NCBI GenBank assembly: GCA_015501075.1
Contig: JADNYJ010000006.1
Coordinates: 558,001 to 622,000 of the forward strand
Direction: 5' to 3'
Origin: Gymnopilus junonius
Taxonomy: Eukaryota > Basidiomycota > Agaricomycetes > Agaricales > Galerinaceae
DNA: 64,000 nucleotides
Below the pieces are notes generated by a model, which ran no database searches, had not been told where the DNA came from, and saw only the letters and a list, made by a program, of their open reading frames with translations. The translations under genes and the position numbers were made by a program. Shown here one piece after another: positions 37,453 through 48,654 of the stretch (within the stretch, counting starts at the first letter, position 1; each line of letters opens with the position of its first letter).

Positions 37453-40361
37453 ATGGACATGAGACATGGGGAGCACGACGAGGACCAAGATTCTCTCTTC
37501 GGATCGCCTCCTCCGTCTCCTCGATTATCATCTACAGGTAGGCCGGCGTCCCCAGCCCTGGCACTCCCAGGCTCTAGCACATGCGGGGGTAGATCGAGCA
37601 CATCTACTGCCCATGCTACTACACAAAACGTGGGGACCATTGCACTTCCTGGTTCCCTACCTGATTCTGAATTTCCAATCAATCCATTAGCCTTGTCGTT
37701 GAACTATGGTATTGTTCAGCGGCCTCCGGCCCAGCTGCCACCAGCTGCCTCTTCTTCAACCTCAAGTGCCACTGCCACTCAGGGTAATTACACATGGCAG
37801 AGAAACGTGGCAGGAACATCCTCAGCCGGAGCTTCCAGGAGAGCCTCACATTCCCGTTCGGCCACCCCGACAGTAGGTCGCCCTGCCAATAAGCTCAGCA
37901 AGAAGAAAAGCAGGCCAACATCCCGCGCTACTAGCGACGAACCACCCCAACCACGCGGTCCTGAATTTGTCCTACCGGACCCATCCGCTCCACCTCCATC
38001 TCATTTCCTCAGGAATCAAGAGAACCTACTAGGCAAAGCAGGTGTAGTAGCCGGTGTGAGACCTTCAACATTGACCCACGCACGCGGATCGACATCATCA
38101 AATCCAATTGTAGTCGAGGAGGAGGACGACACACCGAAACTAGGTCGGCGGACTGGAGGCGGATTTGCACGACCGTATATCGACCCCGCACTACTCACCG
38201 CGCCGACAAATCAGGAGATCGTATCAGTGCTCATTGGACAGAAGGATATATTTCCTATCCTTGAAGGTGTGCTGAAGTTGGTCATTAATAATGCTCCGAC
38301 GACCGTTGGGCCTCGGCCGGCGACATCGCAGTCGAGAGCGCCATCTAGCCAATCGAATAACAGTAGCAGACAATCCACGCCAACTGCTAGCTCTCAGTAC
38401 CCGGTGAAAAGGCGCAAGCTCAACCGCGTCCCGGCCGGCGCCGCGGACTGGGACGTCCCCTACCCTTTCAAAGAAGGCGAAGGGCCCCAATCATACGAGG
38501 AGACCTGGGAACGCGAGCGCGGCAAGCAGCTCATCTCGCAACTGATCCAGCAAATCAAGATCGCTGCGCGGAAGGCTGCAACGAAGAAGTATCTGCAGCA
38601 GCAGAGGGAGAGACAGATGATGGAGGAGGAGCAGAGGAGGAGGAATGATCCTGCGGCATATGGGAATGCTCAGCAGACGAGGTATACGAGCCATTATAGG
38701 CCTGTTACGGCTACCTACGGCCTTTCGGAGGCGGAGAAGAGCAAGGTGTATGATGTTCTTCAAGATGCGAGTAATGCTTCGTGGGTCTCGAAGCCGACTG
38801 CTAGTCAAAGTACTGTTCCTCAGTCGGAGGAAGCTCCGGCGATTGCGAGACCATCACCTACACCCTCGAATGCGGACTTTCAACCCTCGGGGACACCTAC
38901 ATTCGAGCAACTCACTAATTCTTACATCGCTTCTATGCAAAACCAAAACACCACCGGAAATCCTTCCACTGCCGACCTCAATTTCCAGGACATGTCTTCA
39001 ATGAACACCCTTCCCTCATTCTCTATCGATCCTGGCCAAACATTGTTGCCATCATCAGCATTACCAACAGGTCTCGACCCTTCGTCCTTCGATACCTGGA
39101 TGAACCTCTTCCTCCAAAGTATCCCACCCTCCTCGTTCGAATTTTCCCCAGCCCAGCTCGGGGATTTCTCAAGCGCGACCTCAAGTGAGCCGGGATCCCA
39201 TTCCTCCACCCCTGGCCCAATGCCAACTCCATCTAGTTCTGGATCTGGTGGGTTCGATGAGGGTACGTTTGCCACCATCCCGCCCTCGAGCTCGGGTGTA
39301 AGTGATATGATGTTGGGTAATATGTTCAATCAACCTGTTTCGGCGGACGCGGCGTTCGATCAGGATTTCTTCGCGAATGCTAACTTTGATTTTGGGAATA
39401 TGGATTTGAACATGGGTATGGATATGGACTTTGGTGCTGGCGGTATGGATGTAGCTTCGAATTCGAACGCAGCGACTGCCCAAGTTGCTTCTCCCATTCC
39501 GTCCTCGAGCTCGTTCACCAGTACTTCTGGTGGTACCAGTGGGAGTGGGAGTGGTAGCGTCCACGATCCTTCTACGCCCGCCTCGGCGGCTTGGGATATA
39601 TCTTTACCGGATGTTCATATGGCTGGCGTAGTGTGGTGAGGACGGACGAGGTATGTGGCGAGATACTTTGTGGGATTTTAGTGGCCTGAATACTTACTCT
39701 GGGGTTTCATTTCCGTCGTTTGTAGGATGGGACGGGACGATGCCTATGCCCTTGGAAACGGATGAGCCGCTGCGGGATTTTGGAATCTTACCAGAGTCTC
39801 TTGGGGATGCGCGGAAGGATGGTAATGGTAATATCAACGCCAACGCCAACATCGATGTAGGTAGGGTGGATAAAGGGAAGGGAAGAGCTGTGGATCCAAT
39901 GTCGCTCTGACAGCTAAAGAAGCGGCGTTTCGCGCTCTTCTGGGCGCTTCGCCTTTGGATACGACGATTACGTCTACGTCTGCGCCTGCGCCCTCTGTTC
40001 CTCTTTCTCTTTCTCTTCCTTTCACTGCTGCTCGAGCCTCTGTTGCTACCACTCCCAGCATCGGCACCACAACGGCAGCACCAGCACCAGCAACGGCAGC
40101 ATGCAGCGTAGACACTACCACAAATCCAAGTACGACTCCTGCGCCGGCGCCAGCCTCAATACCCGCACCACTCAATCCGCCAGAGAGCAACGCAAGCGGC
40201 GGAAAGACGATATATTGAAACGCGCGAGGGAGAAAAGGCAGCGGGTGCAAACCGAGCTGGACGAGGTCAAAAGACAGTTGTGGGCTACGACGGTTGAGCA
40301 GGCTGGGTTGTTGTTTGTTGAGGAAGGTAGAGGATCGGGAGATGAGGGAGGGTTTGAGTAG
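37453..40361 (+). CDS. Large low-complexity regulator-like protein with a basic coiled-coil tail
   Basis: An uninterrupted 728-codon frame starts MDMRHGEHDEDQDSLFGSPP at 37453. It is rich in Ser, Pro, Gln and Thr. Two ordered parts stand out. One is IVSVLIGQKDIFPILEGVLK (about residues 257-276). The other is a charged helix from PYPFKEGEGPQSYEETWERE through KKYLQQQRERQMMEEEQRRR (about 336-398), preceded by the basic VKRRKLNR. The C-terminal third is full of Met/Asn/Asp repeats, as in activation domains. The frame stops at 39639. Downstream frames (PMPLETDEPLRDFGILPE, KEAAFRALLGASPLDTT, AREQRKRRKDDILKRAREKR) probably belong to the same protein but need an intron near 39740 and lost bases near 39898 and 40168. 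The last segment resembles a basic-leucine type helix. Nuclear role inferred only. Confidence 0.6.
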
Positions 40362-41847
40362 GGGTGAGGGTCGAGGGGAAGGTGGGGTTTCGGCTCTGTA
40401 CCTGCTATCACTGAGGGTGTGAATCCATAAAATATAGTTTCTTCGTGAATGTTACTTTGAGGACTTGATGGTAGTGAAGGCTATTGTAAATGCAAGCTCT
40501 TTCCTGCTCTTATGTTAAAGCATGTTTGTAGAGTCAATTTTTGAATGGATCATAATTTGGAAGATGAGCGAATCGGACGTTGCCCCATAACACCACAGTA
40601 CGAGTCAGCAAGAGCAGACAATCCGTGTATACTTTAAAGTCTAAACAGGACAGGTAAAGACATCTTTTAAAAAAATTACCACGGAAACAATCAGTCTCAA
40701 CAGGATGAGAAATCCATTCGAATTCTAGAATTTCTAAAATTCCGGCTTGTATTCATGTCAGTCTTTTTCTTTTTCGTTATGTGTTGCAGAGCATTCGCTG
40801 ACTCTATTTTCCGACAGCATCGAGGTAGTCCCCATATTAATGGAAGCAACACGTCAATTCCAGCATCTAAGTACAACCTCGAATGGGGAATGGGGAGTAC
40901 TGGTGGCAGATGGGACAATGCACCTGCTACGGAGCTAAACAAAGACTGTACGAGGGTCGAAAGGCGTCTTTCGCCTGCTGTGAAATGTCGATCGAACAAA
41001 AGAGAGCACTGGAATGACTCGGAAAACGCCATTTCGACGACATGTTCCAAAACACACGGATAGATCACAAGGTTCCGTCACAAGTCCCGTCCAATCATGG
41101 CCCATGGGGCTCAACCCTTCGTCCTCCCAAGCGTCAAAATCTCAAACAATGACGAATGATCATTGGGAACGTGTGATGCTAAATTGTTGCCTGGAAATTT
41201 CTCCAGCTCGGGATCCAGGTGCCTGGAAATAGTCTGTAGCGGTGAAAGGCCTCTGGGATGTGCCGCCTGAAGAACTTGGCGGCGAATACGGAAGATTGCG
41301 AAGAACGGGGGACCACCAGTGCATGGTGAATCGAGGAGCATGCTGGCTTGATCGTTCAAGAAGCAGCCTTGCACAAGGTATAACGGCCTATAGCCAGGTG
41401 AGAAAGGTGAACGAAGAGGACCCTTCCAGTGCTGTGAAATGCATGTTCAAATGGACAAATGACACAGGCGAATGACGAACGTTCGGCAGGGGGCGAAGTT
41501 GAAAGCCCGCCGGTAGATCCAAAGCGAATAAAGAGACAAGCAGGTCCCTTTAATTCAAACGTTTGAGTGATATGGCGGAATTATGGCAACACTGCAACGC
41601 ACCTTTCGAAGTTGGAGTCAAGTCAGATCCGATCCGGAATATTGTAAGAGGAACAATCGTGCATGGAAGACTGGAAGAAAAACATGTCAAGGGTTTGGAC
41701 GGTCCACAAAACCCTGAAGCAGTTTGGTTTTTCTTTGGCTAAAAGGAATTCGAATCCCCCAAGTTGACCCCTGCCGACCTCAAAGCGACAAAGATTTCTT
41801 CTTCCACTCACTGCGTCAGTCCTCGTCACCCTATACAAATAACGTCA
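40362..41847. other. Intergenic, no supported gene
   Basis: About 1.5 kb with overlapping short frames on both strands (for example 40755-41063 and 41111-41374), none with recognisable content. Confidence 0.45.
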
Positions 41848-43215
41848 ATGACAGAACAGCGCCAATCCTCGCCTTCACGGTCGCGCAGACCCTCGCTGTC
41901 TAGCAAGATATCCTCATTTGGAACCAAATTGAGTCGCACGTTGACTGGCAGTAGCGATGGCTACTCCGCTGCAGACAACATCACCGCAGGCGACGAGACA
42001 GATTCGGTATCACCTATCATCTCTAGACCAAGTGAGTGGTTCTTGTTTAGCCGTCGAGTTTCAGAGGGAGCAGTGGTCGTGGTTGCAATTCAAGCTGCAG
42101 TACGATAAGAGATAACAGTGTTTGCCGAGATACCTTCTGTTATCTTTATCTCTTCGCGACAGCTGCTTTACTCGAAGTTCTAATGTTTATATCCCTTCCT
42201 ACTCGCATGTCCTCGTCCCTGTTTTGATTTGATTGACGCTACAATTGTGTTCAACTTCATTACTCTGGACCTGGCTGCGATTTCGACAGAGGTCTATGTA
42301 ATTTCTTTCACCGACCTCTCTCGTTGCCTATAAACAACAATTCTGTCCTTCCGAGGTACTGATGTCATTTCTCGAAATCCAGAACCTGAAAGCTCCCCCT
42401 CTCGAGAGCGTGAAGTTTTTGTACGTTTTATTTTATCTATATCTTGGACATATTTTCATTCCTATATCTCCTTCGTTATAGCACTCCACAGGCCGCGGAG
42501 GAGCAGGCAACATCCGACAGACCAACATTGGGTCTGGCAGCAGTGGTATCAACTTGGAAGACTTTTCAATAATTCGTGGTCGTGAGCCCTTCCCTCACTC
42601 GACTCAAAACCAAGTATTCTCTACAGGCCGAGGTGGGGCGGGGAACCTTCGCTCACTTTCACGCGATCCCGAGTCTATTGCGCGGGCAGAAGCGGTTGAA
42701 CAAGAGGTAATCAAAGAATACTTGGCCTCACAGGAGGGTGCAATCGTACGTTCTGCTCTTTTGTGTGTGTTGGTCATCATCTGAAAAAGTTCAGTAGCAT
42801 TCAAGTGGCCGAGGAGGATTAGGCAACCTAAATCGCTCTCGCTCGCGCGATCCCTCTGCGCCTCCAGCCTACGTCTATTCGACAGGTCGTGGTGGAGCCG
42901 GCAATATCGCTCATTTTGAAGGTGCTCATCATGCACCTGAGAATCTTGATGAGAAAGAGCAATGGAAACCTATTCGCCCTCCTAATGCACTGTATGTTTC
43001 TTTTTATATTTTACTCGACTGGCCTTCGTAATGAATCTAAGCTCCTCAGGCATTCCACTGGAAGGGGAGGGGTCGCCAATATAACGTCCAGACAGGAACC
43101 TCCGATTGAACCTCTTACACATGTGTCTTCCACACCGCACGAGTTTCAGTCCACTGGTCGGGGTGGGCTTGACAATCTCGTTGGCAGCCAGACGTCCTCT
43201 CGTCACTGGCCTTGA
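41848..43215 (+). CDS. Par32-like protein with six GRGGxGN repeats (DUF3602)
   Basis: It starts MTEQRQSSPSRSRRPSLSSK at 41848, a basic Ser-rich leader suited to phosphorylation. Five short introns join in frame. Six copies of an (H/F/Y/Q)S(T/S)GRGG(A/L/V)(G/A/D)N motif occur: HSTGRGGAGN, FSTGRGGAGN, HSSGRGGLGN, YSTGRGGAGN, HSTGRGGVAN and QSTGRGGLDN. These are the hallmark of the fungal DUF3602 / Par32 family. In budding yeast Par32 is phosphorylated after rapamycin treatment and inhibits ammonium transporters (family knowledge). The last two copies are degenerate in the final three positions. The protein is predicted to be disordered. It ends SSRHWP at 43215. Confidence 0.88.
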
Positions 43216-45399
43216 TGAGTTAAGGTATCCCAGATCGCTTTTCGGTTCCTAATCCCTCAACTTCTTCATTCCTTTACGCATATCATATTGTGCACCCTTG
43301 ACCATCTGTCCCTCTCATTTTCACAATGCCCGGCTTCGATTCTCTCCTGAATACCACTGACGGATGTGGAGTGATGATGGGACTGTCCAAAAATTAATGA
43401 AAATTTTTTCAATCTGACACTTTGAACCCTTTAAAGTTTGTGGCACAGTACTTCTCAATCCTTCTATTGCCTATGTATAATTATTAAGTTGCTACTTTTC
43501 GAGTTTGCCCCTCTGTGCTGTCCTTATTTACTTTTTATACCGACTCGGAACTCAATGGCATCAAACATGCGATATTTTACTATTCAGTAAACAGATATTC
43601 GCATTCGCCTTTATCACCAGGTTGATATTCTGGGTACTTATTGTGTCCTGATTATCATGTCTACGACTTGGAGAATAATAAATTATCTAAGTAGTCGACC
43701 ATGACTGTCCTTGTTTGTTTATTTATCCAGTGATTACTTAGTCTCTCGTAGACAAACTTCGATATAATGTGAAGTCGTACCTTTTGATCACGATTATATG
43801 AAGTGATTACTTACTGTCATTTGTAATCATCACGCTCTTATACCTGTACTTCAACTTTTACGCCTACGGTACTCCTCCAAGTTATCGCAATTGCGAATAC
43901 GCTTTTGCACCCTTCCCTAGCAATGCTGACCTTGGGCAGAATTCATGAAGATCAGATCAATGCTTGCTTAGTCGATATGGAGAATTTCCGGCTTCACAGC
44001 CGCATCTGCCTCGGGATTTCCGATTTTTACGCTAGTTTGCTACTGTATGCTTCATCAAACATATCTTTGACTACACATGTCCAAGACTCCGAGACCTCCA
44101 AAGTTCCTGCGCACCAAGCTGAGAGCACCGCCGCTCCGTTACAACTCGCTGCTTATTCCCCATCTCGAATAAGTTCATCCTATTTATGATTATCAACTAC
44201 TTATATTATAACTTCAACTTGAAGCCTCTCTTTATACATTAGTGGTTGAGAATGGATCGGGAAGGGTGTCTATTTATGTAAAAATTGGTTCACGACTTCA
44301 CGTTATAATTACGCCTGACGTTCCTTCTTTTACAGCTTTGCTGCATCATCGCCATGGACATCCTAATGTAGGACTCTTCTGGAGGGTTCAACGAAGTATC
44401 GTGGATCGTGTTCTCGCTTGTACATACTCGTATCACCGAAGCACCCAAGAAGCACCCTCGTTATGTGTACTTACCCAAAAAATTGAAAAGAAGCCTTGGT
44501 ACGTCCTAGAATACAACCTTCAATCCATAATAACAACGAGCTTTGATGGACATTCTCTCAGGTACTAGGTTCAGAGGGACGCAATGTTTCCCAAGGTATC
44601 GTCGTAGGTATTTACAAATATTCGTAGCATTTGGATAGACAATCGTGATGGGTGTGCCACTACTGGGAATGCCCATTTTCGGCTAAATCCGAAAAACGCA
44701 CCCTTTTAACCAGCATGCCCTGCAATGAGAGCTCGTCTGGCAGCCCTAAAATTATGATGTGAGATGCAGGATATATTGACAGATATGCTACAAAAGGAAT
44801 TGAGAGAAAGCGAGTTGAATTGGTTGAGATAAATGTGTGTCACAAGTATGCCATTAGCCGGTGGATGTCTTTTGGATTGCTTTTAAAATATGATGCACAC
44901 TTTACTTCCCAATCTGATTATACATTGTGGCTACAATCGTCTTCAAGGAGAATTTTGAGTGGTTGGACAGGGAGATCAGGACCCCGGTGGCTGTGTACAT
45001 CAAGTCGTAGCTGTCGTAGGCTACAAATTTAAAATAGATGTATCATTTTCTCTTTTGGTACCCATAGGGTGCACTCCAGAGCGCAATTCGAACCACTTAT
45101 CAACCTTATGCATCATCTCAATGGAGTTATACCTCGCCAATAACGCTCTGAAGTGGAAATCATTCGAGGAATGCCAGCATAGTATACGTACCACTAGGTG
45201 TCTACCTTGGCCGTTAACAGAGACCGCCAGCAGACTAGATGATACCTTGCGCTCCAGTAGCTCTGGCATCACATAAAGAGAAATAGGAGATAAAGTAGGT
45301 TTTCCAGCAACCTCTCTAATCACTGAACAAATATCAATAAGGTGGAATCTATTGGCAGGACATATGACGATCGGTTTCTCTTCCAAAATTTCAGCCATC
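43216..45399. other. Intergenic, no supported gene
   Basis: About 2.2 kb, AT-rich around 43550-43850. A minus-strand frame at 45021-45488 is long (155 codons) but shows no family pattern. It may be chance or part of the neighbouring gene. Confidence 0.4.
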
Positions 45400-46261
45400 A
45401 AGCAATCACCTGAAGATACATTGAAATCTGTCGATGGATGGGCAATGTCTGATATCATCAGTCTACGGAAACACCAATTTCCATGCATCCGTCGCAGTTA
45501 CCGTCGTTGCGAACCCATCCTTTGCTGCATCAATGGTTCTCTACAATTCAAGACTCAGTCTGATATAAATACATTGTCGTCAGCGAAAGGGGACAAACCT
45601 CGAGCAAAGTTACTCCCGTAGGATGCCCAATTACACCCCTTTCCTTCAAGGATTCCAGGGCCTTTACGACCTTCTCCAGGCGATCGCTTTCTGACATCCA
45701 TTTGTCCAGAAGGGTATTACCGGCAACAAGCAGCAATAGACATGCCCCAATTGCCACGACCTCCTTTCTTTCTTGCTCTATGGTCGCTTCTGGAAGTTGC
45801 AGTCCCTGTCCCACAAAGGCATAAATTGCGTTTGAACTCAACAACCCGTTCCTCAGAGCACTACCGGCAAAGATTGCAGAAGAGAGCACGGTGTTTTGAG
45901 GTATAATACTTGTCTGCTTGGGCTTGTGAAGCTGCGTTTCGTGCAATGCATTGCTGAGGTTTTCGGCAAGGTCTATTTGGAAGACAGTATTGAACGGAGT
46001 ATCAATGTATCCTGCATCTTCATCTGTGAAACGGACGTCTTCGGTGGTTGCAAGATCGCGTACGAGGGGCTGTACCAAAGCGTCGATAGACGCAGGGTTG
46101 CTTTGGACAGAAGAAAGCAGAGAGACGGCCAGCGCCTCCGAGCATGCACTTAGTATAGGACTTGCTTTTATGATAGATGACACCTCTGCCGGTGGGTGAG
46201 TAAAAAGGCTCGTGAGCTGAGCCGTAAGAGATGATACTTGGCTATCATAATCGTCGGACAT
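45400..46261 (-). CDS. Unrecognised helical protein
   Basis: It starts MSDDYDSQVSSLTAQLTSLF at 46261. An in-frame upstream ATG at 46306 is possible. The main exon of about 220 codons is acidic and helix-rich: ASPILSACSEALAVSLLSSV, AGYIDTPFNTVFQIDLAENL, IEQERKEVVAIGACLLLLVA and LEKVVKALESLKERGVIGH. Probable short 3' exons read RTIDAAKDGFATT and TDDIRHCPSIDRFQ, ending near 45407. I do not recognise the family. The 3' structure is tentative, and the gene could extend further into 45021-45400. Confidence 0.55.
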
Positions 46262-47226
46262 GGTGGTTAAGGATTGACCAGAGTAACGATGACGGGATCG
46301 GTGCATGCTGGCATCTGGATCCTAGAAGGCTGTGCGGGCATGTGTAATGCGCACTGGATCGACTCGGAATGGTACAGTGTCTTCCTGGCAGTTAACGTTC
46401 TGGGCCTTTAACATTGACTTGAATTTTTCTACTGCCAGATGTGCCACAAAATATGGCGTTAAGAACACCATACTTGCGCGTACAACCTAAGCATTGCCAC
46501 CTGGTGACTGGTAGTGAACATCGACACAACTGTTCGAGCGGCTACATGAGATCGCGAGGTTGATGTATGCTCGAAACTCCTATTATGACTGCTAAGTAGG
46601 CTCGTATATTTGCTGCTCGTATTCCAGGCCGATATTAACCTGCATTCTCAGACCCTTCGGGCGGAAGAAGATACTGGGAATTGGGAAAAACAGGGTCTCG
46701 GAGGTGTATTTGCCTTGGCCAGTTCTATGACCCCGAATATTTGAAGATATCAATAACGCCTCTTGTCGGCAGAGATATATGACCTACGGTACCGTATACA
46801 AGATGACATTAGCTGCATCTAATGACATATTAGGGTCAGATCGCGCCCTGCTTATGGAAGCTCCTAGTATGAGGCCAGTTCAGAAACTAGCACTTCGAGA
46901 AAGAAACGAAAAACATGATACCAAGTTGAACCCCGTTCTTCATAAATTACTTTGGATTCGTTAACAGTGGTGAATGCAAAAACTGTGACATTGTATGATG
47001 TGAACCTGGGGCCCGCCCGGCAAACGGTCAGTCAGTCGAGAAAGTACAATTGCCAGTGGAGCTGGCCTTCAAGACGTGAATTGCTGTCCTTTCGGATACT
47101 CGAAATCGTGTAAATGCTCGTATTTGTATTGCCACCAAGCAATTACTACTCTAGAATCTCTGTCGAAAATACAAAAATTAGTAATAACCTAAAGTTTCTA
47201 GAGGTTCGAAGTGATATGGAGATCTA
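46262..47226. other. Intergenic, no supported gene
   Basis: Nothing recognised. Only short frames. Confidence 0.45.
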
Positions 47227-47600
47227 TCACGAGGAACGTCTCAAAGGTGCGCAAAAGGTCAGATCCTCGTCCTGTGCATCAAGGCCCGCCCCAAAATTGT
47301 GAAAAATTATCCCGAGACTTTCGGTAAGTGCAGGGACCTTGGGACGTGAGTACAAAAAGAGATAAAGGGAACCAGCCGAAAGGCAACCAGTCATGCGGGG
47401 GTTGAGGGCGGCCGTTGGACTAATCACGAATACCAAATCGAGCTCAAGGAGGACTGTCAGTGCCGAGGCCCGATGGAAATCTGAAAGCCAGGGCAGGTTC
47501 ATGGCCAACCAATATGATAATCAATATAGGAGTGTCAACCCTTGCGCGTAACCGTGGAACCTGACGGAGTCATTCCACCAGAATAGAATTAAAAGAGGGA
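47227..47600 (-). repeat. Segment homologous to the R2-R3 spacer
   Basis: On the reverse strand this matches 31745-32130: shared GAGCTCGATTTGGTATTCGTGA-type block, CGGCTGGTTC, the string ACTCACGTCCCAAGGTCCCT, and a similar amino-acid pattern LFLYSRPKVPALT. It lies on the same side of R4 as the spacer lies of R2, now separated from R4 by the MITE. No intact gene. Confidence 0.65.
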
Positions 47601-47752
47601 GTCAGAAGTAGACGAGGGTGTGTGTATGCAGGGCATGTCGTGTTCGGGAGCTAATGGGATGATGTTGTTTGGAGCGGAAGACTGCGTTTGATTTATAGCT
47701 TCCAATTCCAATTGGGATGTCGTCAAGATTTCGTCGAGCCACAGAATATGGG

Positions 47753-48457
47753 TTTAACCGAGGCCCCCGGACATATAACCAAAATGTCGGATCCCAGAAT
47801 AGCCAAATTTTGGAATTTCTGTCCGTACCGATTTTCGGATTTTCCGTCCGTTTTTACCCCGGCCTAAGCCTTACCCATGAAATCTTGTCCGGACTGCGGA
47901 TTCGGCCTTAAAAATGCTAAATTTTGCTCAGAAAGCGGTTTTTTGGGCTCCCCGCGTTATTTCATGATGTCCTGAACATTTTAAAGGTGCTTGGAAGGGT
48001 AAGAAGTAAGATTACATGAGTGTTTCTCCAGAGACAGTAAAAGATCGCGCTATACCAGTGAGTAGGAGGCTTGCAACTTGTGCTCAGTGCGTAGGCATGG
48101 AAATCATAAATTTTTTGATATATTGCAAATTTATGTTTATTTTTAATCGTGCTAAAAAGACCGTTAAAACAAGCAAAAAAAAATGCGTGGCAAGGGTTCG
48201 AACAGGCGAGCTCAGACCACCCGCACCGGTCATCAATTAAGCGAACTTTGCGCCAACCCAACCGGTAGAACATCTGTCCGTTTAGAGATCTGGCCTACCA
48301 GGATTCTAAATGTCATGTCCGGACCTCGCACATGGGCTGACGGCTCAAAACCTACGTTTTCCGTCCGTTTCGCCTCCGGCCTACGGCCGGATTTTTCGAA
48401 AATCTGTCCGTTTTTGGATCCGACATTTTGGTTATATGTCCGGGGGCCTTTTAACCG
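47753..48457. mobile_element. hAT-type MITE (689 bp) with 8-bp target duplication
   Basis: The element spans 47761-48449. Its ends are perfect 34-bp inverted repeats beginning AGGCCCCCGGACATATAACC and ending ATGTCGGATCC. It is flanked by the direct repeat TTTAACCG at 47753-47760 and 48450-48457. An 8-bp target duplication with short inverted repeats and no transposase frame fits a non-autonomous hAT element. Subterminal copies of TGTCCGT-like motifs (for example near 47820, 48280 and 48360) could be transposase binding sites, as in hAT elements. The interior is AT-rich around 48100-48180. Confidence 0.85.
48100..48275 (-). ncRNA. tRNA-like (SINE-head-like) sequence inside the MITE
   Basis: On the minus strand, GTTCGAACCC (48194-48203) matches a tRNA B box. 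TTGGCGCAAAG about 50 bp upstream resembles an A box. A run of nine T follows the B-box side. No cloverleaf acceptor stem could be drawn, so this is not a functional tRNA. It may be a degenerate tRNA-derived insertion or chance. Confidence 0.25.
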
Positions 48458-48654
48458 GGACATTCGTTGTTTGCTTCGTTGGCACTATCTTCCACACTGA
48501 CAGATGCTGGCCCGAGTTCCATCACCTCTGAAGGCGAAGGACTGTTCTCAAATGAAGTGGCATGATTTTGGGAGGTTTTAGTTCAACTTCAACTTCGAAG
48601 CGACTATCGAGAGTAAAGTTGAGTAAATTTCAAAATTCAATTTGAGTTTTCGCT

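Noticed and set aside
38922..39329. 135-codon minus-strand frame
   Set aside because: Antisense shadow of the large Ser/Pro-rich coding frame.
45021..45488. 155-codon minus-strand frame
   Set aside because: It has an ATG but no recognisable pattern. It may be read-through of introns of the gene at 45400-46261, so I did not call it separately.
48191..48205. Functional tRNA gene call
   Set aside because: The B box is good but no acceptor or anticodon stems can be formed.
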